Positions 34,862 through 46,797 of a stretch of DNA of 64,000 nt are shown one piece after another. The stretch is from positions 3,100,001 through 3,164,000 of the forward strand of contig OY752140.1 of assembly GCA_963573315.1 (NCBI GenBank), in the 5' to 3' direction. This stretch comes from Entomortierella parvispora (lineage: Eukaryota; Mortierellomycota; Mortierellomycetes; Mortierellales; Mortierellaceae). Made by a program: the position numbers and the translations under genes. Positions within the stretch are counted from its first letter, which is position 1, and each line of letters starts with the position of its first letter. The notes below the pieces were generated by a model. That model saw nothing but the letters and a program-made list of their open reading frames with translations, was not told the origin of the DNA and made no database searches.

Positions 34862-36734
34862 ATGAGCCCCGATCAGCCACAGCTCTCGCAGCCTGTCCCT
34901 CAAGGGAAAGGTGTCACAGTAAACTTGCCAATGCTCGAGATGGCGTGTAGTGGCTCGCTACAATATGTATATGATCCGGATGTCACCATGACCGGACAGG
35001 ACCCGTACTCAAGCCCAATCCTGGATACTGCTACGGCCCCCGACAGTTTTCGTTTTGAGGAAGCCCTGTTTACGGAGCTGTGCTTCTTGCCGACAAACTT
35101 CATGCGATTCAGCCACCGGGGCTATCAAGGACAGCTTCAGTCAACTGCACCCGCGCTCTCTTTTCGTAATGACGTGATACCTTACACCGATGTTGGTCAA
35201 TGCTTTCAACTGCCCAATGGAGGGAGCAGTTACTTTTCTTCATCCTTCGGAGCAGACAAAGAGCCGACAATGTCATTTCAAAGGTACACATCTTCATCAT
35301 TGGCTTCGACGACAGGGCTTGCCTCCTCCACGATGCAGCCGTCCCATGTGTCACCCCTTGCACCGTCGATCTCGTCAGTCTCACCCGAGACGGCAGCGGT
35401 CCCAGATTCTATCCTCAGGACAGGCTCACGGGCAGCACAAAAGCCGCTCCGGATCTTCCCCTCTGCTTCCTCCTCCACGCTGTCGTCACAGCTTGCTTCT
35501 CCTTTGCCATCCCCGCAGCGCTTCTCGCCGCAGCCGCCTTCTCAGTCTCAGCAGGATCCAAGCTTCTACAGCGTCCTTGCTGCTCATGGCTATATCCAAT
35601 CCGCTGACTTCTGTCCCGGCCAGCAGCGCAACGACTATGTGTCTTCGTACCTGTCCCCCATGATTGATGGTCAAACAGGCCCCGATATGCTTTCTCCAGT
35701 CTCTGACCAAGGACTCTTTGAGGGGACCTCAGAGGAGACCAGCGGCTTTTCTGAGAGTTGCCGTATTGGTTCAAGCCCAGTTCTTCAGCTGAACTCCATT
35801 CCAGACTACCCTGGTTATCAGGCACCGCTTCAGCCCTTTAGTCAAGTGGCTCTTTTGACCACAGGCTCCTCCTCGTCATCTTCGCCTTGGGTTCCTGCCT
35901 TTACGGCCACAGAACGCAATCTGGAAGGACACTCTTTGCCCACCGCCATGTCTCGAAAAGCTATGGCGCCAGTAGATCAGGTTCAATGTTCGTCCTGGAC
36001 ATCCACTTCATCTTCAGCTTCGACCTCGTCTTTCAACGCCTCCAGTAGCAGCAGCAGCACGTTGCCAGTGATGTCATCGCCCCTCAAGCGACATTTCAAG
36101 TCTCCAGATTCGGATTCGGAACATGATGACTTAAAGGGTATCGACGACGACGATGAGGAAGGTGAAGCTATGAGGATTGCCGCCGATCTATTGAAAAGAA
36201 AGCGAAACCGCAAGCCTGTGATAAAGAACAAGTTCAAGAGCAAGACCCCGGTCGTCAAGCTTACTGTAACGTGGATATTTTCTTTCTTGTTTGGTTTCGT
36301 GCTTCTATCTTTCGGCTGTGGAACATCAAAAACTAACTTGCATGCTTCCTTTCTACCCTGTTTCAACTCTATAGTGCTCCTATCTTGGGTGTACTGTCAC
36401 TTGTGCAAGTCAACCGTCGTTGGCCCGTCATGCAGAGGCCCACAAGTGGCGGGGACTGTACTCGCCAGTGCGCTGTGAGGCCTGTCAGACCGCGCTCTCG
36501 AACGAGTTCTCGGTCCAGCGCCATATCTTAAAATCTCACCCAACATCCCTCTGTCGACAATTGAGAGTGTATAGCATTATGCGATCCAGGATCGAGATCG
36601 AGTCAACGGTGCGATTCTTCCCAAAACGACCCCACGGGAAAAAGACGGTGGTGATCGACCTTGCACATGTCATGGAGCGGCATCAGGCACTGTTGAAGGA
36701 GAAACACGAGGCGTTGGGTCATTGCCAAGAATGA
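34862..36734 (+). CDS. Two-finger zinc finger transcription factor
   Basis: Exons 34862-36265 and 36375-36734 give 587 residues. The Ser/Pro-rich N-terminal 440 residues are followed by an acidic block (SDSEHDDLKGIDDDDEEGEA) and a basic nuclear-localisation-like KRKRNRKPVIKNKFKSK. The intron lies exactly before finger 1, which starts the second exon (residues 469-491): CSYLGCTVTCASQPSLARH then AEAH (CX4CX12HX3H). Finger 2 (residues 502-528) is CEACQTALSNEFSVQRH, ILKSH, and a Cys nine residues after the first His. It can close as HX4H or HX9C; the Cys matches the paralogues at 39449 and 47224. A conserved-looking basic tail follows. Likely sequence-specific DNA binding; target unknown. An AATAAA lies at 36859-36864. 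Confidence 0.85.
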
Positions 36735-37312
36735 GCGGGCGTGGAAGTTGGTTGATATTCTCGTTTTTTGTTTTCTCTCATAGAAGCTCTTGGGTAGCGT
36801 CTTCCTTTTCCTTTCTTTCTTCAACATCATATAGAATGTCTTTCTGTTGCCTTTTCAAAATAAAACGTCATGTATAGCTTGTTCATGAGGCGGGGAGTGG
36901 GGCGAACGCGAACGCTAGCCGTCCAATAGATACAGACAGAGAAAGCTCAAGTGAGCAGGAGATGCTCACTGAGAATTATATTTGGTGGCACAACCAGGCT
37001 TTTTTTACGGGGCGACATTGATTCCCATGCCATCCCAACTGGACAATAGAGTCGTGAAGATTACATATCACCATCCAGTTCCACTCCACAGCGGAGAGTT
37101 AAGCAGAACCCTGTAGAACCAGCTAATGTTTGGTGCTAGAAATTATGTTATTTCTTGGTACCCCGTTGGAAACGATCATCCTTATCCGGGTAACCCAGTT
37201 CCATCCGCCGTTCCTTTAAAAGGTCTGCCTTTTCGGCGTTTCTGTCAGTTCATATCGCACCCTCTCTATCAACTACAGTATTTTTCTTGCCCATCTTTTT
37301 TTTCCTAACGAC
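36735..37312. other. Intergenic, 3' flank of zinc finger gene / promoter of the secreted protein
   Basis: Contains the polyadenylation signal of the upstream gene (36859-36864) and the promoter of the small secreted protein; a CCTTTAAAAGG at about 37212 could serve as its TATA-like element. No additional gene. Confidence 0.5.
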
Positions 37313-37969
37313 ATGTACACAAAAATGTCTTCAAAGGCACTTGACTCTGCCTTATTTGCTCTGTGTCTGATCTCTGGCATCCAAGTTGTCTTTGCGCACA
37401 GTTGGCTGGACTGCACAAATATGGGTCCCGATGGCTGTGCAGGCTATCCTCTTGGCTACCCTGGGCGACAAGATGCAGATATCAATACGAAATATACTTA
37501 TCTCGTACAGGAACGTCGACCGGATGCGCCAGTATGTCAACCAGGCCGGCAAGATGTTCCAGGGAGCAACCCCTTTCAAGTTGCCTCTGTTACTCCTGGT
37601 CAGAATCTGCATTTGACGTGGCAACCCGACGGACATTTGGATGACGCGAACCCCTCAACAATCGAGGTCCATTGGACGGGAGTGCCGGGTCAACAACTTC
37701 ATGTTCGATCGGAGCTAACGGCAGCCACGCTGTTGGGCACAATGGTCTTTGGGACATCGGCCAATTGCGACCAGCCCTCCGAGCCCAACACTTGGTGTCA
37801 CGGCCACATCACGGTCCCGCCTTCGACGGCCCCGGGTGTTTATCAGCTGGTGTGGTGGTGGAAGTATGATCGAAACCCGCATGGGGAGGAATATTCGACC
37901 TGTTTCGAATTGAATGTGCAACCTGCCCCCCCTTTGAAGAAGAGAAGGATCTTGGGACCACAGTTGTAA
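37313..37969 (+). CDS. Small secreted protein with mature N-terminal His, LPMO-like candidate
   Basis: Single exon, 218 residues from ATG 37313; ATG 37325 (MSSKALDS) is equally possible. A signal peptide ends in QVVFA, so cleavage would leave HSWLDC as the mature start. An N-terminal His after the signal is the hallmark of copper His-brace proteins (lytic polysaccharide monooxygenases and relatives). Possible partners are the His in LTWQPDGH or in WCHGHITVP, and a Tyr in EEYSTCFEL as axial residue. PPSTAPGVYQLVWWWKYD is a beta-strand pattern common in LPMO folds. Six cysteines suggest disulfides. The C-terminus is basic (PLKKRR). I cannot place it in a named AA family; a copper-binding non-oxidase is an alternative. 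Secretion is certain enough, enzymatic activity is not. Confidence 0.7.
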   Translation: MYTKMSSKALDSALFALCLISGIQVVFAHSWLDCTNMGPDGCAGYPLGYPGRQDADINTKYTYLVQERRPDAPVCQPGRQDVPGSNPFQVASVTPGQNLHLTWQPDGHLDDANPSTIEVHWTGVPGQQLHVRSELTAATLLGTMVFGTSANCDQPSEPNTWCHGHITVPPSTAPGVYQLVWWWKYDRNPHGEEYSTCFELNVQPAPPLKKRRILGPQL

Positions 37970-39448
37970 AAAAAACTGCCGTATCCAGATAAAAACTCTT
38001 AGCAAACCAACACAACTGCAGTAAACATTGATGACCTTCTGGACTTGTTTAACATGTGCATGTTATAATGATCAGCAGAGGCTTTGAGTATTTGAAGGCG
38101 TCGCTGACATCCAAATGTTGCGCGGTGCAACCTTTTTTTTTCTGTGAGAGATCTTTTCCCGCCAAAAGCGCTAGAAATTTATGGGTGCAAAACGCCACCA
38201 AAATTGAGGGGGGGTTAGCACACGCCAAACACTGAAGACAGAGAATCTCCAACAGAGAGGCAAGCTGGGGATGTTTGTGAGGCAGAGAGATGGGATACCT
38301 TCGCTGTCCATATTCAGGCTCCGACGGATCTATTCAGAACGAAGTCGCAACAACCTCCTTGCTTCTCCTCAGTCAACCAACCATTAAAAATAGGTTCTCA
38401 GCCTCTTTTGATAGGGCCAAACACAACCTACCCTTTTTTGTTTCGATTGCCGCGTAAATATCATCCAGGAGCGACGATGGCAGCTCAAGTAACCCTTTGC
38501 TAGCGAATGTGTGCAAGTGAGAGAAAGTACAAACCCAACCCAGTCTCTCGGATGATGGGAAGAACAACAAATGCGCTGGGTATTCTCCTTGTGGTAACAT
38601 CAACAACAGAATCCAGGAGCTCATCCGATCCCAAAAACTCACACTGACGTCTCGTGGTGGAGTCAGAGCAATGGTAGGATTCTGCAGCGCAGAGGCCTTC
38701 AGGATGTCCCTGATGTCCAGTCTCGAGACCACAGAGACACGAAACAATCGAAAAGGGGTTTAAATACCCAGTACGCGATTGCAAATGTTCGGGCAGGGTC
38801 CTCCTTGTCAAGCTCGCGTCAACAGGCCACCAGTGTAATGCCCGATTTCCCGCAGAGTTCTTTCGACAGTTTTGGGTAATATCAGCAACAATACCCCGAA
38901 ACGACGAAGCGAAACAGAAGGCGCTATATTCGGCGGAATGGATACAACTCTTACCTATGTCGCCTACCTAGCCACTTCCGCACATCACAAGGAACCGGAC
39001 CAAAACAGCCATGGTGGAAGAGAACGAGAGGCAGAGAGGCCAAGCCCTTTTATTTTTCTACTTGTGGGCGAACAAGAATAACTGCGAGAAATGCGATTCA
39101 AAAATCATGTCCGGCCTGACTCGGTTTGTAGGTTCTCTTCAATGGTAACCTTGTCGTTGCCAATTTCCTATTGTTCAAGACTTAAATACAGAGAGTCCCG
39201 CCCTTTTGTCCATAATCCTTCTATCGTTCTTTCATTCTTAATTTCCAACTGCATTCCTCTTTCAAGACACGACTCTTTGCCATTCCTTTCACAGCGGCAC
39301 AAAACCCCCGGTCTCAACACAACGCAATTATAACTCCCTTCCGTCCTGCACACCAACCATCTGCATCTCTTTCAGCTTCCCTAGTGCTACCTTTGCTGAC
39401 CAATACTTGCCAAATATCCTTTCAGTCATCTAAAAAAAGATCTAACAA
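37970..39448. other. Intergenic with a possible exon fragment on minus
   Basis: Mostly featureless promoter-like DNA upstream of the factor at 39449. On the minus strand, 38748-38650 reads LDIRDILKASALQNPTIALT and ends at a GTGAGT donor. Segment 38506-38430 is bounded by CTAG and GTAGGT and reads SKGLLELPSSLLDDIYAAIE. These may be remnants or exons of an unrecognised gene; no complete model can be built. Confidence 0.35.
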
Positions 39449-41248
39449 ATGGACCCCTCCTACTCCATCAACATGAACGGGTTCATCTACACGCCTCTGT
39501 CGGTTGAGGGTTACATCACTAGTTCTGGCTCACCAATTACGTCCTGGCCATCATACGACGGCACCCTGGGTTACCTTGCTTCCCAGGAGGACAATCCAAA
39601 TTACACTCGACAGCAACAATTGCAACAGCATGGATATAACTTGCAGCACGATGTTGGTCTCACAGCTGACCGTCCGGATCAAAACGAACAGGGAGTATTA
39701 CCTTCTTTTGCTTCGTCTACCCTTTTATCATACACTTCACCCTCGGCCTCCTCTACAATTCCTTCAACAATCTCTTCACCACAACACCCGCCGTTTCTCT
39801 CACCCATCAATACCAAGAACCTGTCTGTTACATCTATGGACATGTTACAACCTTCTCCTATACTCTTACACAGTGCAAGTGCCGATACCCTTGGCCTAAA
39901 CACGAACAACCTCTCACCATTTCACAACGTCCAGTCTTCATCCGCTCCAAGTCGTTCGTTAAGCTCGACTTCGAGTGGTTGCATCGATCCTGCCGCCTTG
40001 ATATTAAAGCACGATCCACCGCCACTGACGGCCCATGGAACTTCCACAACGTCCTCGTCTTCTTGCTTCTCAACTCCAGAGAGTCGTCGATTGTCATCGT
40101 TTTCAATCACGGGTGGTCTTGACGAAGATATGACCTTTTCTGACGCGATCGCCGCCTATGAAGCTGCACGGAAAAACTGCTCATCCTCCTCAAATCAAAG
40201 CGGTCCATCGACACCCAATCCACCTGAGAGCTGGCGCGGCTGCTCTGTTTATACCCCGGGTCTCTTGTTGGCCGATGGAACACTGCTTCGGTTCGACGGT
40301 CGATCCCTTGTTCCGGTGCAGTTGTCGACTGGACATCTCGTTGATTTTACAGTCACGGATGACCCTTTTGTTTCTTCAGGGGGCGAGGGCGAATGCCAAC
40401 AAGTGATCACCATGGACCCTGCCAACATGATGCACTCGAACGCAGATCTCTCCTTGATGATGCCCTCGTACATCCCTTATAGCGAGTTCTCGCAACTGGG
40501 CATCGGCGTTGCTCACCAAGGTCCACCCTCATCAATCACAGATACCTCTCTTTCTACTGACACTACTCTTTGTCTATCGCAGCTACCAATATCTTCTCTC
40601 ACCTTGGAGTCGCCCTCGCCCTCTTCAACCCAGCCCTCGTCAACTCTGTCCTCACCGAATAGACCCCAGTCCCTTAAGCACAAGAAGATGACTTCACTAC
40701 GGAAGTCAGCCTTTGAGGATCGAAGACGTCGTGGCTCAACGGACTCTGCTTACCACTCTTCTTCATCGTCCTCCTCTTCTTCCTCTTCCACCGCAAAGTT
40801 TCGTGGCTCTTCATCTTCCATATCCAGCAGACCTGACAGCAACAGCATCAGCAGCGGCAGCAATACTAGCAACAGGTACCGCAAGGATGGCGTGGGCGAA
40901 TTCAAATGTCCTTTTGACGGATGTGATTACCGCTACAACCTTCGTCGAGAACTGAACCGTCATCGAAACGTGCATGTTTTTGCTGGTCGAGACAAGTACC
41001 GATGTATGAATTGTAACTCTGGACTCTGTCGGTTGGATTCTGTCAAGAGACACATGGAGGCCAAGGGCAAGAGTGAATGTCTGAAGCGTGGACTGTATCA
41101 AGAGTTCCGAGAGGATGGCGAGCTGGCTCGAGTCCGACATTGTAAACCGAGTTGGTATGAGGGTGCAGCTGCGGTGGCGGCAACGGCAGCAGCAGCAGCA
41201 GCAGCAGCCTCGGCCTCAACTTTGCAAGCGCGTCGTCGTCGAAAGTGA
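39449..41248 (+). CDS. Two-finger zinc finger transcription factor (C2H2 + C2HC)
   Basis: Single exon, 599 residues. The Ser/Pro-rich N-terminal region carries acidic patches (ITGGLDEDMTFSDAIAAYEA). Finger 1 begins at residue 487: CPFDGCDYRYNLRRELNRH then RNVH (CX4CX12HX3H). Finger 2 begins at residue 519: CMNCNSGLCRLDSVKRH, then MEAKGKSE and Cys (CX2CX12HX8C), so its fourth ligand is Cys rather than His. Immediately C-terminal are a basic/aromatic segment, polyalanine, and a terminal ARRRRK. It shares the spacing of the fingers with the genes at 34862 and 47224. Probably a nuclear DNA-binding regulator. The absence of introns contrasts with the paralogue at 34862. Confidence 0.87.
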   Translation: MDPSYSINMNGFIYTPLSVEGYITSSGSPITSWPSYDGTLGYLASQEDNPNYTRQQQLQQHGYNLQHDVGLTADRPDQNEQGVLPSFASSTLLSYTSPSASSTIPSTISSPQHPPFLSPINTKNLSVTSMDMLQPSPILLHSASADTLGLNTNNLSPFHNVQSSSAPSRSLSSTSSGCIDPAALILKHDPPPLTAHGTSTTSSSSCFSTPESRRLSSFSITGGLDEDMTFSDAIAAYEAARKNCSSSSNQSGPSTPNPPESWRGCSVYTPGLLLADGTLLRFDGRSLVPVQLSTGHLVDFTVTDDPFVSSGGEGECQQVITMDPANMMHSNADLSLMMPSYIPYSEFSQLGIGVAHQGPPSSITDTSLSTDTTLCLSQLPISSLTLESPSPSSTQPSSTLSSPNRPQSLKHKKMTSLRKSAFEDRRRRGSTDSAYHSSSSSSSSSSSTAKFRGSSSSISSRPDSNSISSGSNTSNRYRKDGVGEFKCPFDGCDYRYNLRRELNRHRNVHVFAGRDKYRCMNCNSGLCRLDSVKRHMEAKGKSECLKRGLYQEFREDGELARVRHCKPSWYEGAAAVAATAAAAAAAASASTLQARRRRK

Positions 41249-42390
41249 TTAGACTTCTTTTCTACAATTCTACTTTATTCTCTCTCTCTCTCAGTCACAC
41301 ACACTTTTTTTCTGGTGACCCGACTCCATCTTCTTTCTTCCTCATTCCCTTTTCTCGTCATCCTTCGGGCGCGTTGCGCGCGCAAACTTAGAAGTCTACT
41401 CTATCTGCCACATGTAAATACAATTAGACCGTCTGCCCTATAAAGAAAAACCTCCGATGATGCATGAGAACAGAGGCCGTTGAACAATAAGAGATTGAGT
41501 CGAGAAGAGTAGCTCGTTGTGGTACCAGGTGAGGCGGGGATGTCCACCCATGATAGCCGGCTCTCCATCCTCTGCATTCTTTTTTTTTTTTTTTTTTTTT
41601 TTTTGCGCGCTCTTCCTCTTCTTCCTCGCCCGCATCTAGTGCATGTACTACTCTTCAAGTGCCAAGTGAAACGGCTTATCCAAAGAGTTGCGCCATTTTG
41701 TCGCTCGTGTATCCTTTGAGTCTTTGTCCTCTCTCTCTTCTCTTTGTACTCCCTCTCTTTCTCTATCTCTCTCGAAGGTGGGTCACCTTTGGGACGCGTA
41801 CAAAGGGCGGACATCTTTCCAATTGCCCTCAAAAAGTTCGCGTGAACACAAAGTACAGGTTTGTCTCCGACACCTAAAACAAAAAGCGCACAAACAGTGT
41901 GTTTTTCCCCTGGATTGTTAGTGCCGTTAGCAAAAACACAGCAAATATGTTGTGCTCTTCCTCTCTCTCTCTTTCGCTCGTTCTCTCTCTCTTCTCTCTC
42001 TGTTCAGCCCGCCCTTTTCGAGCGAGCTCTCATTGTGTAAAACGTGTGCCCGCTCTCTCCACTCTCTTTTTTTCTTTCTCCGAAACATTCTTCGGGTCTT
42101 TCTTTTTCGAGGTCCAAAGTTCACGGACCTTTGCGAGCCTCCTGGATTTTTTTGTTCAGGTGAACAACAATCTTCTGAGAAACTTCAATTGGCCAAAAAC
42201 AAAGATACACAGAGTGCGTTAGTCATGCAGGGGGTGGGGTAGGAGTCTGAGGGGGTGGTGGTGGTGGAATATCGGAGTGGTTGCTCATGGATGCACAATG
42301 TGGGCAGCACTCGTTTTCGGTTGAGACCTTTCGAAGCCTTCAGGTTTACCCTCGATTCTCAGTCCCAACTGCTCTTAAAAGCTCTTTTTT

Positions 42391-42451
42391 TTGCATGCTT
42401 GCATGCACGTTTTCACACTCGCTCGTCTGCTCGCTTGCATGCTTGCATGCA
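42391..42451. repeat. Direct repeat of a 17-base GCATGC dyad
   Basis: TTGCATGCTTGCATGCA occurs identically at 42391-42407 and 42435-42451. Each copy contains two palindromic GCATGC cores. A related ATGCATGCATGCA lies at 43971-43983. They look like repeated binding sites, but no factor is assigned. Confidence 0.6.
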
Positions 42452-45400
42452 TGTTTGCTCTCTGCTTTCTCCCTCTCTTTTTTTTTTTTTCTTTTTTTTT
42501 CCCTCCATCTTTCACAGACTGAAATCTGTACACGCCAGGTCCAAAGAAAACGAAAACATCTGTACTTGTACTTCCGCCCAGTTGGCGTGTGGTGGTCACA
42601 GAAACACATGGTCAATAGGCGTCGACCTTTGAGCCTTGCCACTAATGTTTTCTGACACACTTGACTTTTGTCTCCCTCTCTCTTTAGGTTGCTCAGGGGG
42701 AAAGAAGAGAGCTAACTATGATGGAGTTGAACTGTGGGGTAGGAGAGGGAAATGGAGGGGAGAGAGAATCGCGAGATACAGCAGATGGGTACGAGTAGAG
42801 TAGTGACCTCTGATGGGCGTCGCATGATGACAACACAACCAACCCCACCACCCCCTTAGTTCAGATGCCCACATTTCACGGTACCCAAAAAAACGCCATA
42901 TCGCCGTCAATTGCTGATGGGGACCAATGGGTCGCAATCGGGGATCAAGAGCAGAGCTTTGGAAGGGTCCATGCCCCCCACCCCCCTCCTCTCATTCCCT
43001 TTTTTCTTTTCCCTCCAAACTCCGAGAGCCGTTCCACAGCATCAAAAGAAAGAAAGAAAGCAATTGACTTTGTCTCTAAGGCATCCTTTGAAAACCATGG
43101 CGCGCTCGCTTGCCGCGCTCTTCAGAAAGTTTCAACGGTTGTGATGAGGAAGAGTACAAAGGGACAGAAAATGCAACGGCCTTGATTCGTGTTCACAAGG
43201 AATGTTCAAAGACCGATGTTCTCTCAAACCCGAGACTTTTAGAGTTTAGGCACCTCAACCCCCTTCTTCGTCCTCTTCGTCACTCCGTCCCTGTCTTCTC
43301 AAATCCTGGGTCCTCCGCGGGCGAACGGACGACAAATGGACGGACGTGATGGACGCTTGGACAGAACGGCCAACACCACACTCCCCCTGATTCAAAAACG
43401 ACCCAGTAACGGCTAAACAAAAAACAACGACATATCTTCTATGCTTGGGCCCTGTTCTCTCGTGAAGACAACACGACGACGCGCGATAAAATAATCGGAA
43501 CGAACGATAAACTTCACGTCTGTTCTTTTTTCCAATTGCGAAGAACACAACAACACTGTGCTCAATTGGTGGAAGAAGGAAGGAAGAGACAATCACCAAT
43601 ATCTTGCCCGTCAATCATCTTCTTTGTTGTTGCTGACCGTAAATACTGTTTGTTTTTCGGTTGTTTACTGGTCTGAGCAAACAAGCAGTAGAAATCTCGT
43701 GCGACCGGGCCCGATAGTGCCTTCAGCATGATTTTTTTTTGAGTGACAAGGACCTGTTTTCTCTTCAGTACTTTGTGTAAACGAAGGAAAGAGTTTCAAG
43801 ATGGAATTGGCTCATGTCACCCCGATGCATGTTCAATTGAAGAACAAAAAGAGCTCTTTGGCAGACAGAAAATTGGCGCGTAACGTTCAAGAAACCCATC
43901 AAGATTTTTTTTTTTTTTTGCCGCGTGTCAGGTTCAGGTACGAGCAACCACAGCAAGAGAGCTCTTATACATGCATGCATGCACTCACTGTCGTCCAAGG
44001 CAGTCAAGCCAATTGCACATCTGACAACGTTCCAATGGGATGCAGGATGGAGCCAGAAGCTCAGAGACAGACAACGATAACAAAAAACCAGTTTTTGAGG
44101 AAGAAAAAGTTCCAAAAAACAAAACATTGGCCGATGGGGTCCCATTTTGACTTTCTCTACAAAGGCAAGTTCTTCAAACGAGTTTTTGCCTTTCGGCTGT
44201 GCTCACACTCTGTGCGCGTCCTGGGTTGAATGGCTCCTCTTTCCCCCGTGCTCTATCCTTGACCCTCGAGGTTGGCGTCTAGCAAAATGACGACTGTCGA
44301 TTCATGCAATCATCCCCCCCAATTCCTTCCCCTCCCCCTACCCTCGAGTTACCATACTCACCTTTGGTGAAAATCGCATAAAGGGTCAACATTTTCCTTC
44401 CGGGTCGAAGGACGGAAAAGGGCTGATGGTTAACGGGAATGAGCCAGGGGGGGAAAACGAAAGAATAAAAAAACATAAACGTTGAACAACAAAGAATTTT
44501 GTTGTTGTCGCTCAAAGTGCGCAATGAGTTTGCCGCCTCTGCGTGGGCTAAAGGACCAACATGCAAACATTCGACCACAAAAAAATTGCTCTTCGGCTAT
44601 GTTGTGATGTTGTGTGCCTGTTTTGACTCTAGCTGTGCACCGACCAAAAAGAGAAAAGAATTTTTGTGAGGAGGGGAAAAGAAGACCCAAACACAAAATA
44701 ACACCACAGTTCAGGCGCACAGTGCTATGCCGAGGCACGTTCTGCAAATCGATTCACTCCTCGATAGCTTTTGCATGGGTTGCATGGGTGCACAACGGAA
44801 TGTCATGCTCCCTCTTTTTTTTTTTTTTTTTTTTTTTTTTGAAGCCTCAGCTCGCTTTTCGTCCTAGCGTGCTCACAATTAGGACTATTGACCCCCTCTT
44901 CCTGCCTTTCCCTCGAGCTTGGAGAGCACGCTCAGAGCGGAGGTAAAGAAAAACCCCCTACTTCTCCTCTCCACCAATTGGCCCTGTGCACTCGTATTTT
45001 GCGCGCCAAAAAATTCAGAAATGTGAGCGAGCGTGCCCAAAATTCACCTAGGTTCGGCGACATTCTTGCCCTGCCGCCAATGAGTGACGCAGCTGGGCCT
45101 TTTTGAAATGTGAACAAAGGAGGTATATTTCTATCTCAACTTATTACCTTCCTTCATGCTGTGTTTGCCATTTGACTTTTTTTCAGGTCGGTCCCATGGG
45201 TCAGGTACAGGAAGGGAAAAAGGGAAGAAGTGACTGAAAAGCGACTGTGCAGACGATTTTTACTGGCTGGCGCTCGGACATCCGATGAGCAAAGATCAAA
45301 GCGCACGAGAAGACCCTGATTGCAGGGGTAGATGGACACACAACGTGAACAGGGGAAAGGAAGTCGGAGGGAACAGACAGCAATTGGTTGTTTGTTTGTA

Positions 45401-46790
45401 TAGGTTTGTGTAACTACACCGGATTTTATATTGATAGGGTTATTGAATAACCCACTCTAGGGCCTGATGGCCAAATTGAATGAACCCCCTCGATGTCTGT
45501 CTCCGTCCCCTTTTCGTTATCCTTTCATCCCTGTCTCCTAGAAAAAACCGAGTTAATTTCAGCAATAGACGCGACGTAGACGCGTCCCTTTCGCGTCCTG
45601 AGAGCTGGGAGCCGACGACGTTCGAATGGGAGCTGCAGGCGATGCGCGGGAAGGAGAATGAGGGTGACATTGGGTAATATAAGGGGAAGAAGAGGAGAGT
45701 AGAAAAAAAAGCGGAGGAAAGGAAATAATTCAGCGAAGAGAGAGGTAAAATTGAAATTTGAGCACTTCCGTCCAATGGAGGACCACAGCAGCAGTGACAC
45801 TTTGGCAAGAGTGGTGGTAGATAGAGGCAATACCATGACCTCACCTTCACAGCATCGCAATTGCAATTGCATTCCAGGAATGGGAAATAGTGGTTGTTCT
45901 TTTCAAAGACCATGTTGGCGAGACCTTCCATCTTTGTCCGACAATTCTCATCGGATGGTGATCGTTGCAGACAGGGTGGTCCGCGACCATGGCCCAACCG
46001 AGGAGGACGCGGTGGGAGAAGAAGGGTGAGTTATTTTGACTGTCTTTCCTCCCCCTATTGTCCTATTGTGTAGTTCAGAGAGCAATTGAATAAGAGAACT
46101 CGAGGTAAAAATCCTATCTAGTGCACATGCCATCAATCCTGTTTGCACTTTTCCACGGCTATGGTCGACGAACGGGACGCACAAAAAGCTTGTCAACATC
46201 TCTGCGCCTTGCCCACCATGGTACGAAAAGAGTCATCGTGGTTGCGATCTTGAAACGAATTGATCGCCCTGCTTTCCCCTCTTTTAGTCTCGGTCTTTGA
46301 AGATTCAGTGGGAGCCATTGAATGGGGTCACTCAAAGGCTCTCTGGACTTTAAACGTGCTTCGTTTACCGCGACCAGGAGGATCGGGCACAGAATTGACT
46401 GAGTAGGACAGGGGTGGTTGAATAGGACTCTTATTTTGCGTTCAGTACTTACTACTGTATTTGAAGTCCACCAAAGTCAAAGACGGTTTGTTCTGTGAGC
46501 ACACGAGAAAAAAACAGTATCTTTGTCCCATATTTTGCATGGACTGCACACAAAAGCACTCGAACAAGTCATCCTGAGCATCTGTCAACAAAAGGCTGCA
46601 CAGTGAGGAAAACGAGCACACAAACATTTTTTTCAGTTGTTTTGAGTAAAGAACAAAGGGAGCAAAGCAAAGACCAGGGCCATGGTCCGACGGGTCAAAA
46701 CAAAAAAAAAAAAAAAAAAAAAAAAAAAGGCGACCGAAGACAGACACACAAGGGAGCTTTGGCCAACCCATGCCGCCCTCTTGCACATTG

Positions 46791-46797
46791 TATAAAG
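46791..46797 (+). promoter_or_regulatory. TATA box, two-finger factor at 47224
   Basis: ATTGTATAAAGAAG lies 427-433 bases upstream of the ATG at 47224 and is followed by a long CT-rich leader. It also sits inside the upstream in-frame extension, arguing that the extension is not translated. Confidence 0.5.

Noticed and set aside
45440-45997. 185-codon minus-strand frame in the gene-poor region
   Set aside because: No start context, domain, signal peptide or splice extension; composition looks like random A/T- and CT-rich DNA.
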